Source of the DNA: Shinella pollutisoli
GTDB taxonomy: Bacteria; Pseudomonadota; Alphaproteobacteria; Rhizobiales; Rhizobiaceae
DNA: 64,000 nucleotides
Assembly: GCF_024609765.1 (NCBI RefSeq)
Contig: NZ_JANFDG010000014.1
Span: 1 to 64,000 of the forward strand
Reading direction: 5' to 3'
Shown piece by piece: positions 53,611-63,500 of this stretch (positions are counted from its first letter, which is position 1; the number at the start of each line of letters is the position of its first letter). The notes beneath the pieces are model-generated. The model did not search any database and was not told the DNA's origin. It saw only the letters and a program-made list of their open reading frames with translations. The position numbers and the translations under genes are program-made.

Positions 53611-54792
53611 ATGATCACCGCGATTTTCAGGACCGGAATGATGACCGCCATGGCCTTGACGGCGGTGGCCGGAGCGGCGCAGGCCGGCGGCTTCAGCCGC
53701 GGCGAGGCGGACACCGACATCCTCTACGAGGACGGCGCGGCGGCCTTCCGCATGAAGTCCACCTTCGTCGCCCCGCAACGCAGCTTCGAGACGATCAACG
53801 GCGTCTCCTCCACCGACGGCGACCACCTCGACGGCTACTTCGTGCCGAGCGTCGGCGTAATGGCGCGCATGTCGGACAATTTCGCCTGCGCCGGCACCTA
53901 CACGCAGCCCTTCGGCGCCTCGGCGGACTACGGACCGCAGGCGCAGGCGGCGGACGCGGCCGCCTCGCCCACGGGCAATGCCACGATCGGCGCGAGCTTC
54001 ACGACCCATGAATACGGCCTCACCTGCGCGGTGCGGACGGACCTGGAGAGCGGCCGCTTCACCTTCCTCGGCGGGGTGTTCCTGCAGAGCTTCGACTACA
54101 CGGAAGTCTCGCGGCTCGGCACGCTGCGCCTGAAGGACGACAGCGAGCTCGGCTACCGGCTCGGCGCGGCCTACGAGATTCCCGACATCGCGCTGCGCGC
54201 CGAGCTGCTCTACCGCTCCGAGGTCCGCCACGAGGGCGACGGCGGCTTCACCGTCAGCGCCGCCGGCGCGCCGGTGCTGAGCGCCATCACCGGCACGGTC
54301 GTCCCGGCCGGGCTGGAGCTGCCGGCCGTCGGCGCCGGAACGCTGCCGCAGTCGGTGGAGCTCAGCCTGCAGAGCGGCATCGCCCCCGGCTGGCTCGCCT
54401 TCGGCTCCGTCAAGTGGACGGACTGGAGCGTCCTGCCGACGCTCGACTACACGATCACCGGCCTCGGCCCGCTGGTGAAGAACTTCCGTTTCCGCGACGG
54501 CTGGACGGTCACCGGCGGCATCGGCCACACCTTCACCGACACGATCTCCGGCGCCGTCAGCCTGACCTGGGACCGCGGCGTCGGCACGGGCGCCGACATC
54601 ATGACGGACACCTGGACCGTCGGCATCGGCACCGCGATAAAGGCCGGCCCCGGCGAGTTTCGCGTCGGCGGCGCGGTGAGCTATCTGACCTCGGGCAGCC
54701 AGACGGCCGGCCCGACGCTTGCCGATTACAACGCCACGGTCGGCGGCGATTTCGCCTACGGCGCGAACCTCTCCTATCTCGTCAAGTTCTGA
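53611..54792 (+). CDS. FadL/OmpP1-family outer membrane porin
   Basis: The 393-residue precursor has a signal peptide (MITAIFRTGMMTAMALTAVA, cleavage near AQA-G). The mature N-terminus GGFSRGEADTDILYEDGAAA corresponds to the FadL hatch. The rest is a beta-barrel of alternating strands (for example FVGAxx-like AYEIPDIALRAELLYRSEV, SVKWTDWSVLPTLDYTI, TWTVGIGTAIKAGPGEFRVG) ending in an aromatic (SYLVKF), as outer-membrane barrels do. It probably transports hydrophobic compounds or fatty acids. Two cysteines (FACAGTY and LTCAVRT) may form a disulfide. Confidence 0.9.
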   Translation: MITAIFRTGMMTAMALTAVAGAAQAGGFSRGEADTDILYEDGAAAFRMKSTFVAPQRSFETINGVSSTDGDHLDGYFVPSVGVMARMSDNFACAGTYTQPFGASADYGPQAQAADAAASPTGNATIGASFTTHEYGLTCAVRTDLESGRFTFLGGVFLQSFDYTEVSRLGTLRLKDDSELGYRLGAAYEIPDIALRAELLYRSEVRHEGDGGFTVSAAGAPVLSAITGTVVPAGLELPAVGAGTLPQSVELSLQSGIAPGWLAFGSVKWTDWSVLPTLDYTITGLGPLVKNFRFRDGWTVTGGIGHTFTDTISGAVSLTWDRGVGTGADIMTDTWTVGIGTAIKAGPGEFRVGGAVSYLTSGSQTAGPTLADYNATVGGDFAYGANLSYLVKF

Positions 54793-54810
54793 ACGGCGAC
54801 AGCCGCGGGC

Positions 54811-54843
54811 AAACGGGGTCCGCCGTCATGGCGGGCCCCGTTT
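54811..54843 (+). terminator. Terminator-like hairpin after the FadL-type gene
   Basis: AAACGGGGTCCGCC (54811-54824) pairs with GGCGGGCCCCGTTT (54830-54843), 14 pairs including one T-G, loop GTCAT. It starts 19 nt after the stop. The T-run is short. The rest of the 361-nt gap to exoR (up to 55153) contains no gene or clear promoter. Confidence 0.75.
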
Positions 54844-55153
54844 CGGTCGGTGCCCGCCCGCCGCGCGGCCATGCGGATGGGGAAAGCCCGACGGCTGCGC
54901 AAGACCTGTGACGGAATCGCAACAGATTTTTTCCACGCGTTTGCTACACAGCCCGGGAAGCGACGATATGTCCATTTCCCGCCACAAACGGGGCGCAGCG
55001 ATAGGGGCATCAAGACGCGTGGAACCGCGCCCGAAGGAAACGATGAGCCAGCCCATGTCAACGACGCCGGACCTGCCGGGACATCGCACGCGCCCCGTGC
55101 GGCTTTCCCGATCCGGCACGGGACGGACGGCCCGGCGCGGAATTGAAGAAGTG

Positions 55154-55957
55154 ATGCCCAGGTCCGAGTTGTTGCCGATGAAAGTCATGGTATTGGGGCT
55201 TTGCCTGTCGCTCTCCTGCGGGATGGCGACCGCGGCCCTCGCATTCGATCCCCAGTCCGGCGTCAGCAAGGAAAGCGGCCCCTTCGATCTCTTCAAGTTC
55301 GGCTTCTTCTCCTACAAGGAAGGCCGCAAGAACGACGCCGTCGAGGCCTACCGCTACGCCGCCGAGAAGGGCCATACCGGCTCGCGCTGGGCGCTCGCCA
55401 ACATGTATGCCGACGGCGACGGCGTGCCGGAAAACGACCTGGAAGCCTTCAAGATCTACAGCGACATCGCGCGCGCCGGCGTCGAGCCGGGCTCGGAGGA
55501 CACCGGCTATTTCGCCAATGCGCTGATCGCGCTCGCGAGCTACTACCGCCGCGGCATTCCCGACAGTCCGGTCAAGGTCGACCTCAACCAGGCGCGCCAG
55601 CTCTATTTCCAGGCGGCCTCCGCCTTCGGCATTCCCGAGGCGCAGTTCCAGCTCGCCCGCATGATGCTGACCGGCGAGGGCGGCAATGTCAGCGTCCACC
55701 AGGCGAAGAAGTGGCTGAACCGCGCGCGCAACAACGGGCACGCCGGCGCCATGGGCCTGTTCGGCAGCATCCTCTTCCAGGAGGGCCAGACCGCCCGCGG
55801 CCTCGCCTTCATGACCGCCGCGCTCGACCACTGCGCGCCGAAGGACCGCGAATGGCTGCAGGCCATGCAGGAGGAAGCCTTCTCCGTCGCCAGCGAGGAG
55901 GATCGCCGCACCGGCGTCGCGCTCGCGCAGAACATCCGCTTCAATCCGGACGAGTAG
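55154..55957 (+). CDS. exoR: ExoR, periplasmic regulator of the ExoS-ChvI system
   Basis: ExoR binds the sensor kinase ExoS in the periplasm and keeps it off; its proteolysis switches on exopolysaccharide and represses motility. The 267-residue precursor has a signal peptide (MKVMVLGLCLSLSCGMATAA, cleavage near ALA-F). Sel1-type repeats follow: YRYAAEKGHTGSRWALANMY, AFGIPEAQFQLARMMLTGEG, KWLNRARNNGHAGAMGLFGS. The mature start FDPQSGVSKESGPFDLFKFG is the known ExoR sequence type. The ATG at 55154 matches the rhizobial length (268 residues); the ATG at 55178 is an alternative. Confidence 0.93.
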   Translation: MPRSELLPMKVMVLGLCLSLSCGMATAALAFDPQSGVSKESGPFDLFKFGFFSYKEGRKNDAVEAYRYAAEKGHTGSRWALANMYADGDGVPENDLEAFKIYSDIARAGVEPGSEDTGYFANALIALASYYRRGIPDSPVKVDLNQARQLYFQAASAFGIPEAQFQLARMMLTGEGGNVSVHQAKKWLNRARNNGHAGAMGLFGSILFQEGQTARGLAFMTAALDHCAPKDREWLQAMQEEAFSVASEEDRRTGVALAQNIRFNPDE

Positions 55958-55964
55958 GGGCGGC

Positions 55965-56086
55965 CGCCCCTCATCCCCCAGCCGGGACCTTCTCCCCGCA
56001 AGCGGAGAGAAGGGGGAATGCGACCGCGGCATCCGTTCCTTGCCCCGCTTGCGGGGAGAGGATGCCGGCAGGCAGGTGACGGGCCG
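55965..56086. repeat. RIME-like rhizobial palindromic element, copy 2
   Basis: This shares CGCCCCTCATCC, GGGACCTTCTCCCCGCAAGC and CCCCGCTTGCGGGGAGAGGA segments with copy 1 at 15304-15448, with inverted arrangement of the two cores. It fills the gap between convergent exoR and xthA, the same kind of site as copy 1. The 3' boundary is approximate. Confidence 0.65.
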
Positions 56087-56089
56087 CTC

Positions 56090-56887
56090 CTACGCCGCGA
56101 AGTCGAAGACGCCGACCACGGGCACGTGGTCGGAGGGCTTTTCCCAGTTGCGCACGTGCTTTTCGACGGCCGTCGAGATGAGCCGGTCTGAGGCTTCCGC
56201 CGAGAGCATCAGGTGGTCGATGCGGATGCCCTTGTTCTTCGGCCAGCAGCCGGCCTGGTAGTCCCAGAACGTATAGAGCGGCACGGCGTCCGTGGTGGCG
56301 CGCACGGCGTCCGTGAGGCCGAGGTTCTCCAGCCGGCGGAAGGCCTGCCGCGTCTCGGGCAGGAAGAGCGCGTCGCCCTCCCAGGCCCTGACGTCGAAGC
56401 AGTCGTGCGGCTCGGGGATGACGTTGTAGTCGCCGGCGAGCACCAGGGGCTCCTCCAGCGCCAGCCGGTCCTCGGCGAAGGCCAAGAGCCGGTCCATCCA
56501 GGCGAGCTTGTAGGGATATTTCACCGGATCGCCCGGCGGGTTGCCGTTCGGAAGATAGATCGAGCAGACGCGGATCGCGCCGCCGTCCACGGAGAAGACG
56601 CCCTCGATGAAGCGGGCCTGCTCGTCCTCGCCGTTGCCGGGAAGGCCGCGGCTGATCTCGTCGGGGCGGATCTTCGAGAGCAGCGCCACGCCGTTGAAGC
56701 CCTTCTGGCCGTGCGTCTCTACGTGATAGCCGAGCGCCTCGATCTCCAGCCGCGGGAAACCCTCGTCGAGCGTCTTGATCTCCTGCAGCGCGACGATGTC
56801 CGGGACCGATTCCGTCAGCCAGGCGAGGAGGTTGTCGATGCGGGCGCGCACGCCGTTGATGTTCCAGGTGGCGATCTTGATCGGCAT
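56090..56887 (-). CDS. xthA: Exodeoxyribonuclease III
   Basis: XthA is an AP endonuclease and 3'-exonuclease in base-excision repair. The 265-residue protein MPIKIATWNINGVRARIDNL has the metal-binding glutamate in IVALQEIK (Glu36), the catalytic VLAGDYNVIPEPHD, the NKGIRIDHLMLS segment and the C-terminal SDHVPVVGVF histidine. These cover all EEP-family motifs. It lies 27 nt downstream of... the next minus-strand gene erpA is on its 3' side at 56915 in coordinate order, so xthA starts its own frame at 56887 and erpA is upstream of it by 27 nt, consistent with an erpA-xthA operon. Confidence 0.95.
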   Translation of the reverse strand: MPIKIATWNINGVRARIDNLLAWLTESVPDIVALQEIKTLDEGFPRLEIEALGYHVETHGQKGFNGVALLSKIRPDEISRGLPGNGEDEQARFIEGVFSVDGGAIRVCSIYLPNGNPPGDPVKYPYKLAWMDRLLAFAEDRLALEEPLVLAGDYNVIPEPHDCFDVRAWEGDALFLPETRQAFRRLENLGLTDAVRATTDAVPLYTFWDYQAGCWPKNKGIRIDHLMLSAEASDRLISTAVEKHVRNWEKPSDHVPVVGVFDFAA

Positions 56888-56914
56888 GCGGTCCCCGTGA
56901 GCGTGCGGTTCAGG

Positions 56915-57247
56915 TCAGATGGAGAAGCTGGTGCCGCAGCCGCAGCTCGCAATCGCGTTCGGATTGCGGATCTGGAAGGACTGGCCGAGCAGGTTGTCGA
57001 CGAAGTCGATCTCCGAGCCGTCCATGTAGACGAGCGAGAGCTGGTCGATCAGCACGCGGGCGTCGCCCTTCTCCAGCACGAGGTCGTCGTCCTGCCGGTC
57101 GGAGACGAGGTCGAACTTGTAGGAGAAGCCGGAGCAGCCGCCGCCCTCGACGGAGACGCGCAGCGCCTGCTTGTCCGGATCGGCGCCGAGGATCGAGGCG
57201 ATGCGGCGGGCGGCCGCGTCGGAAATGGTGATGGACGTGTCGGTCAT
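56915..57247 (-). CDS. erpA: Iron-sulfur cluster insertion protein ErpA (A-type carrier)
   Basis: A-type carriers receive and deliver Fe-S clusters. The 110-residue protein MTDTSITISDAAARRIASIL has the three cluster-binding cysteines Cys38 (GGGCSGFSYKF), Cys102 and Cys104 (SCGCGTSFSI). ErpA versus IscA/SufA cannot be resolved from motifs alone, but an isolated copy by xthA and dgt is the usual rhizobial erpA location. The ATG follows GGAAGGAGGCAGAC, an excellent ribosome-binding site. It is divergent from dgt across 218 nt. Confidence 0.92.
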   Translation of the reverse strand: MTDTSITISDAAARRIASILGADPDKQALRVSVEGGGCSGFSYKFDLVSDRQDDDLVLEKGDARVLIDQLSLVYMDGSEIDFVDNLLGQSFQIRNPNAIASCGCGTSFSI

Positions 57248-57465
57248 GTCTGCCTCCTTCCGGGTCGGTGCCCGGAGAGAATCGCCGGTCTCGCGGCGGC
57301 GGCGGACAAGCCGCCCGCCGGTCCGCCGCAGGTGGAGGGGTTGTCGTAAGCAGGTGAAAAGACTTGCATTCCCCGTTCGCCTTGCAGCCGGACTTGCCGC
57401 TGTGCACACTATAGGTATGAAGGCAGCGAGGCCGCGTCAATGGGCGGCGTGAAGACGGAGACGGA

Positions 57466-58683
57466 ATGACCCTGGACAGACATGCGCTCGGCTTCGGCGC
57501 CGGACAGCGCGCGCTCTATGCCTCCGATCCCTGGGCGAGCCGCGGCCGGCTCTTCCCCGAGGCCGAGAGCCCGACGCGCTCCGACTTCCAGCGCGACCGC
57601 GACCGCATCGTCCATACCACCGCCTTCCGGCGCCTGAAGCACAAGACGCAGGTCTTCATCGCCGCCGAGGGCGACCATTACCGCACGCGCCTCACGCACA
57701 CGATCGAGGTGGCGCAGATCGCCCGCGCGCTCGCCCGCGCCCTCAAGCTCGACGAGGATCTCGCCGAAGGCGTGGCGCTGGTGCACGATTTCGGCCATAC
57801 GCCCTTCGGCCATACCGGCGAGGACGCGCTGCACGAGGTGCTGGAGCCCTTCGGCGGCTTCGACCATAACGCCCAGTCGCTGCGCATCGTCACCAAGCTG
57901 GAGCGCCGCTACGCCGATTTCGACGGGCTGAACCTCACCTGGGAGAGCCTCGAAGGCCTCGTCAAGCACAACGGCCCGCTGATCTCGCCTTCGGGCGAGG
58001 GCACGCGCGGCCTCGTGCCGCGTCCGATCCTCGACTATTGCGCGATCCACGATCTCGAAATCGGCAGCTTCGCGAGCCTGGAAGCCCAGGTGGCGGCGAT
58101 CGCCGACGACATCGCCTACAACACCCACGACATCGACGACGGCCTGCGCTCCGGCTATCTCACCTTCGAGATGCTGGAGGAGATCCCCTTCCTCGCGCGG
58201 CTGATGGCGGAGGTGCGCGCGCGCTATCCCGGCCTCGAACCCTCGCGCTTCACCCACGAGATCATGCGCCGGCAGATCACCGCCATGGTCGAGGACGTGA
58301 TCGGCTATGCGCAGCGGGCGATCCGCGACGTGCAGCCGGAAAGCGCCGACGACGTGCGCCGCGCCGGCCGGCCGCTCGCCACCTTCTCCGAGGAGATGGC
58401 CGTCACCGACCGTGCGATCAAGGCGATGCTCTTCGCGCACATCTACCGCCACCCGGAGGTGATGCGCGTGCGCGCCAACGCCGCCTCGATCCTCACCGAC
58501 CTCTACCATGCCTATATGGACGACCCGCTGCTCATGCAGGGTCACTACTGGGTGGACCGGATCGCCGGCATGCCGGAATCGGCCCGCGCCCGCCATGTCG
58601 GCGACTATCTCGCCGGCATGACCGACAACTACGCCATCAGCACCCACCGCCGTCTGTTTGACCACACCCCGGAATTGCGATAG
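57466..58683 (+). CDS. dgt: Deoxyguanosinetriphosphate triphosphohydrolase-like protein
   Basis: This is an HD-domain dNTPase that cleaves dNTP to deoxynucleoside and triphosphate, shaping dNTP pools. The 405-residue protein has the HD metal ligands His78 ([11 protein letters not shown]), His107-Asp108 ([16 protein letters not shown]) and a later Asp in [14 protein letters not shown]. It also has the N-terminal [20 protein letters not shown] typical of the family. With nrdJ it is one of two nucleotide-pool genes in the window. argS follows after 67 nt. Confidence 0.95.
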   Translation: MTLDRHALGFGAGQRALYASDPWASRGRLFPEAESPTRSDFQRDRDRIVHTTAFRRLKHKTQVFIAAEGDHYRTRLTHTIEVAQIARALARALKLDEDLAEGVALVHDFGHTPFGHTGEDALHEVLEPFGGFDHNAQSLRIVTKLERRYADFDGLNLTWESLEGLVKHNGPLISPSGEGTRGLVPRPILDYCAIHDLEIGSFASLEAQVAAIADDIAYNTHDIDDGLRSGYLTFEMLEEIPFLARLMAEVRARYPGLEPSRFTHEIMRRQITAMVEDVIGYAQRAIRDVQPESADDVRRAGRPLATFSEEMAVTDRAIKAMLFAHIYRHPEVMRVRANAASILTDLYHAYMDDPLLMQGHYWVDRIAGMPESARARHVGDYLAGMTDNYAISTHRRLFDHTPELR

Positions 58684-58750
58684 TCAGCCGCCGACCCGAA
58701 CTTCTTCACGTCGAGGCCCCTTGCGGCCCGGCGCGGACGGATGGAACGAG

Positions 58751-60511
58751 ATGAACCTTTTTACAGACTTCGACAACAGAATCAAAAACGTGCTCGAAGG
58801 ACTTGAGATCGTCCGTGAAAAGCGGGCCGAGCTCGATTTCGGCCGGATCAGCGTCGAGCCGCCGCGCGACGCGAGCCACGGCGACGTCGCGACCAACGCC
58901 GCCATGGTGCTCGCCAAGCCGCTCGGCCTCAATCCGCGCGCGCTCGCCGACCTGATCGTCGCCGAGCTGGCGAAGGACCCGGAAGTGGCCGACGTCGGCG
59001 TCGCCGGCCCGGGCTTCATCAACGTGCGCCTCTCCGTCGCCTACTGGCAGAAGCTGCTTGCCGCCATGCTGACGGCCGGCGCGGACTACGGCCGCGGCGC
59101 GCTCGGCGCCGGCCGCAAGGTCAATGTCGAATACGTCTCGGCCAACCCGACCGGGCCGATGCATGTCGGCCATTGCCGCGGCGCCGTCGTCGGCGACGCG
59201 CTCGCCAACCTGCTCGCCTTCGCCGGCTACGACGTGACGAAGGAATACTACATCAACGACGCCGGCTCGCAGATCGACGTGCTGGCGCGCTCCGTCTTCC
59301 TGCGCTACCGCGAGGCGTTGGGCGAGACGATCGGCGACATCCCGCCGGGCCTCTATCCGGGCGACTATCTGGTCCCGGTCGGCAAGGCGCTCGCCGACGA
59401 ATACGGCACGAGCCTGCGCGGCATGTCCGAGGCGCAATGGCTGCCGATCGTCCGGGACAAGGCGATCGACGCGATGATGGCGATGATCCGCGAGGACCTC
59501 GCCGCCCTCAACGTCAGGCACGACGTCTTCTTCTCCGAGCGCTCGCTGCATGCCGGAAACGGCGCGCCGATCCGCACCGCCATCAACGACCTGACCTTCA
59601 AGGGCCATGTCTACAAGGGCGTGCTGCCGCCGCCGAAGGGCCAGCTTCCGGAAGACTGGGAGGACCGCGAGCAGACGCTGTTCCGCTCGACCGAGGTCGG
59701 CGACGACATCGACCGGCCGCTGATCAAGTCGGACGGCTCCTACACCTATTTCGCCGCCGACGTCGCCTATTTCAAGGACAAGTTCGACCGCGGCTTCGAC
59801 GAGATGATCTACGTGCTCGGCGCCGACCACGGCGGCTACGTCAAGCGGCTGGAGGCGGTCGCCCGCGCGATCTCGGAAGGCCGGTCGAAGCTCACCGTGC
59901 TGCTCTGCCAGCTCGTGAAGCTCTACCGCAACGGCGAGCCGGTGAAGATGTCGAAGCGCTCCGGCGACTTCGTCACGCTGCGCGACGTGGTGGACGAGGT
60001 CGGCCGCGATCCGGTCCGCTTCATGATGCTCTACCGCAAGAACAGCGAGCCGCTCGACTTCGACTTCGCCAAGGTGACGGAGCAGTCGAAGGACAATCCG
60101 GTCTTCTACGTGCAGTATGCGCATGCGCGCTGCATGTCGGTGTTCCGCCAGGCGGCGGAGGCCTTCCCGGGCCTCGATGTCGCCGCGCTCGACCTTGCCG
60201 GCGCCGTCGAGGGCAACATCGCCGATCCGAGCGAGTTGCAGCTTCTGGCGAAACTGGCAGAATATCCGCGGATGATCGAGGCGTCGGCGGCGGCGCAGGA
60301 GCCGCATCGCATCGCGTTTTACCTCTATGATCTTGCCAGTGCATTCCATGCGCACTGGAACAAGGGCAAGGAACAGCCGGAATTACGGTTTGTTAACGAT
60401 AAAAATAGAGAATTAAGCATTGCCAGACTTGGGCTGGTGCATGCTGTCGCTTCCGTTCTCAAGTCGGGCCTGGCCATTACAGGCACCGCAGCCCCGGACG
60501 AGATGCGATAA
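58751..60511 (+). CDS. argS: Arginyl-tRNA synthetase
   Basis: This class I synthetase charges tRNA-Arg. From the ATG at 58751 the 586-residue protein has an N-terminal tRNA-recognition domain ([20 protein letters not shown]), the HIGH-type [15 protein letters not shown] (HVGH at 138-141), and the KMSK-type motif [14 protein letters not shown]. It ends in a DALR anticodon-binding domain ([20 protein letters not shown]). A short AT-rich stretch near 60385-60425 lies inside this conserved domain. It is part of a dgt-argS-SPOR gene string. Confidence 0.97.
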   Translation: MNLFTDFDNRIKNVLEGLEIVREKRAELDFGRISVEPPRDASHGDVATNAAMVLAKPLGLNPRALADLIVAELAKDPEVADVGVAGPGFINVRLSVAYWQKLLAAMLTAGADYGRGALGAGRKVNVEYVSANPTGPMHVGHCRGAVVGDALANLLAFAGYDVTKEYYINDAGSQIDVLARSVFLRYREALGETIGDIPPGLYPGDYLVPVGKALADEYGTSLRGMSEAQWLPIVRDKAIDAMMAMIREDLAALNVRHDVFFSERSLHAGNGAPIRTAINDLTFKGHVYKGVLPPPKGQLPEDWEDREQTLFRSTEVGDDIDRPLIKSDGSYTYFAADVAYFKDKFDRGFDEMIYVLGADHGGYVKRLEAVARAISEGRSKLTVLLCQLVKLYRNGEPVKMSKRSGDFVTLRDVVDEVGRDPVRFMMLYRKNSEPLDFDFAKVTEQSKDNPVFYVQYAHARCMSVFRQAAEAFPGLDVAALDLAGAVEGNIADPSELQLLAKLAEYPRMIEASAAAQEPHRIAFYLYDLASAFHAHWNKGKEQPELRFVNDKNRELSIARLGLVHAVASVLKSGLAITGTAAPDEMR

Positions 60512-60574
60512 CGTCACCATTTGCCCACAATAAGCTGGCAAACGCGTCTTTGTAGCTTGTGAGTGGGAAGCAGT

Positions 60575-63500
60575 ATGGCAGACAAGAACTTCGCGCGAAG
60601 CGGCGCCGCCGGCAATGACTTTCTGGCGGACGACGATCCGTTGAGCGAGCTTGCCCGTCTGGTCGGCTACGAGCCGCGTCCGGTCCAGCCCGTCGTAACC
60701 CCGCTCGTCGAGCCGGTCCAGCCGGTCGAGCGGCACGCCAATCCGGTCCTCGCGCTCGAGGACGAGCTGATGCGCGCCTTCGAGCAGTACGACGCCCCGC
60801 GCCGCCGTGCCGCCGTCGAGCCCGTGCTGCCGCCGGAGCCGGAAAACCGTCCCGTCGAGCCCGTCTTCGAGGCGCCCGCGCCGGAAGCCGAGGATCGCGA
60901 TGCCGTGCTCGACGCCGTGCCGGACCGCGACGAGGCCCATGCGCCGGCGCTCTCCCGTGAATATGAAGAGGACTATCGCGAGCGCGCGCCGGAATACGAT
61001 ACGGGCCTGCTGCTTGCCGACGAGGTCGAGGGCGTCGCGGACGAGGTGCCCGCCGTCGATCCCGTGCCGGTGTCCGAGCCCTTGGGCCGCCATATCGAGC
61101 CCGCGTTCGAGGCGTTCGCGCCGGAAGTCGACCATCGCGATGCTGACGCGGCGCCGGGCTATGGCGAGGCCCATGCGCCGGCGCGCTCCCATGAACATGA
61201 AGAGGACTATCGCGAGCCGGCACCGGAATACGATGCGGGCCTGCTGCTTGCCGACGAGGTCGAGGGCGCCGTGGACGAGGTGCCCGCCGTCGATCCCGTG
61301 CCGGTGTCCGAACCCGTGGGCCGCCACGCCGAGCCCGTCTTCGAGGCGTTCGCGCCGGAAGTCGAACATCGTGATGCCGTCCTCGACACGGTGCCGGGCT
61401 ATGACGAGGCCTATGTGCCGGCGCTGTCCCGTGACGACGAAGAGAATTATCGCGAGCCGGCGCCGGAATACGATGCGGGCCCGCTGCTTGCCGACGAGGT
61501 CGAGAGCGTCGCGGACGAGGTGCCCGCCGTCGATCCCCTGCCGGTGTCCGAACCCGTGGGCCGCCACGCCGAGCCCGCGTTCGAGGCGTTCGCGCCGGAA
61601 GTCGAACATCGCGATGCTGATGCGGCGCCGGGCTATGACGAGGCCTATGCGCCGGCGCTCTCCCGTGAACATGAAGAGGACTATCGCGAGCGTGCGCCGG
61701 AATACGATGCGGGCCTGCTGCTTGCCGACGAGGTCGAAAGCGCCGTGGACGAGGTGCCCGCCGTCGAGGCCGGGCATCCCGGGCACGCCTTCGCCGAACG
61801 GCTGGAGCCGCGCTTCGAGGTGTCCGAGCCGCTGGTGGAGACCGTCGAGGACGAGGTTCCGTCTCTCGGAGCCGCGCAGGAGCCGGTCTTCCTCGGCCTG
61901 CAGCCGGCCGACGACGGGGTGCCGGATATCGGCGCCGATCTGGAGCGCGAGCTGGAGCTGTCGATCGGCGAGGGCTTTGCCGCGGCGATGACGCCCGGGC
62001 CGGACGTGCCGGCGGGCGAGGCCGCGTGGCTCGACGAGCCGCCGGCCGATGCGGAGCCCTTCCTCGCCGCGGAGCCGGCCTATGCCGAGGCCGCGCCGCA
62101 GTTCCTCGCCGAATTGCCGCGCGAGGCGCCGGAGGAGCATGCCCGCGCCAGGGCGGAGGCCGAGGCGCAGTGGCAGGCCGACGCCGAGCCCGCTTTCGAG
62201 CCGGAGCCCGCCTATGCCGTCGAGACCGTCGCCAGGGGCGGCGGCTACGACCACGACGAGCTGCTGGCCGAGGTCGAGCGCTTCCCCGTTCCCGAGGCCC
62301 GTTCGCCGCTTTCGGGCGTGACGCCGGTCGCCGACGCCACGCTGCGCGCCGCCTCGATCTTCAGCCGCGCCACGCCGGTGGTACACCGCGAGCCGGTGCG
62401 CCGCGAGCCGGAGGCGGAGCCCGTCGTCGCCGGGGCGCCCGAGCCGGCCGAGGCCGAGCCGGAGATCGATTTCGACAATTTCGAGCTCGATCTCGCCGAC
62501 ATCGACCTGGACCTGGATCCGGCCGAGCTGATGGTGGATCCCTTCCCGCAGGCCGCCGAGGCCGAGGCGCCGGTGGAGGAGGAGAAGCCGGCGCCCGTCG
62601 TCGCCGTTCCCGTCTCGACCTATACCGCCCCGCAGCCCGTGGCGGCCGAGACCGCCGACGGCGCGCTGCCCTTCGATCCGACGATGATCGCCGAGACCGA
62701 CGAGGGCGTCACGCCCGTCACGGAACTCGACGTGCCGCAGCTTCCCGTTATCGAGAAGGAGAAGCCGCCGGTCCACCACGCCGACTACGACTTCGACATC
62801 GACGCCGAGATGGCGCAGCTCTTCGCCGCGCCGGACGGCAAGCCCGCCGAGGATGCGGCCTCCGCGGCCCATCCGGCGGCGCACATCGCCGAGGTCGACG
62901 ATTTCGAGCGCGCGCTGGAAGAGGATTTCCGCCGCTCCCTGAGCGAGCCCGAGCGCATGGCCATCCCGGTCGATCCGGGTCCGGCCGACGGCCTCTACGC
63001 CGGCGACGGCTATGACGAGGTGCCTCCGGCGGCCCGCCGCGGCCTGCTGATCGCCGCCTCGCTCGCCGGCCTCCTGCTTGTCGGCGGTGGCGGCGTCTAT
63101 GCCTGGATGTCCCTTGGCGGCGGCGTCGTCGGCTCCGGCGAGCCGCGCGTCATCCTCGCCGACAAGGAACCGGTGAAGATCGTGCCCGAGGAGAAGGGCG
63201 GCAAGACCGTTCCCAACCAGGACAAGGCCGTCTACGACCGCGTCGCCGGCAACACCGACGCCACGCCGCAGCAGGACCAGCTCGTCACCACGACGGAGGA
63301 GCCGGTGGACGTCGTCCAGCGGACGCTGACGCCGGAGACGCTGCCCTTCGACGGTCCGGCCGAGGACGACGGCCCCGTGGCGGAGGACGACGAGGGCCGC
63401 CTGCTTCCGGGCGTCGACGAGCCCGCGACGGCCGGGGCCGAGGACGGACGCACGCCGCTCGTCTCGCCGCGCAAGGTCAAGACGATGATCGTCAAGCCGG

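Noticed and set aside
54844-55153. ChvI operator upstream of exoR
   Set aside because: A GTCACA-type half-site is present on the minus strand near 54910, but the partner half-site and spacing do not fit the published motif.
60413-62884. 823-codon minus-strand frame opposite the SPOR gene
   Set aside because: It mirrors the repeats of the plus-strand gene and is Arg/Gly/His-rich without domain features. The plus strand continues the argS operon.
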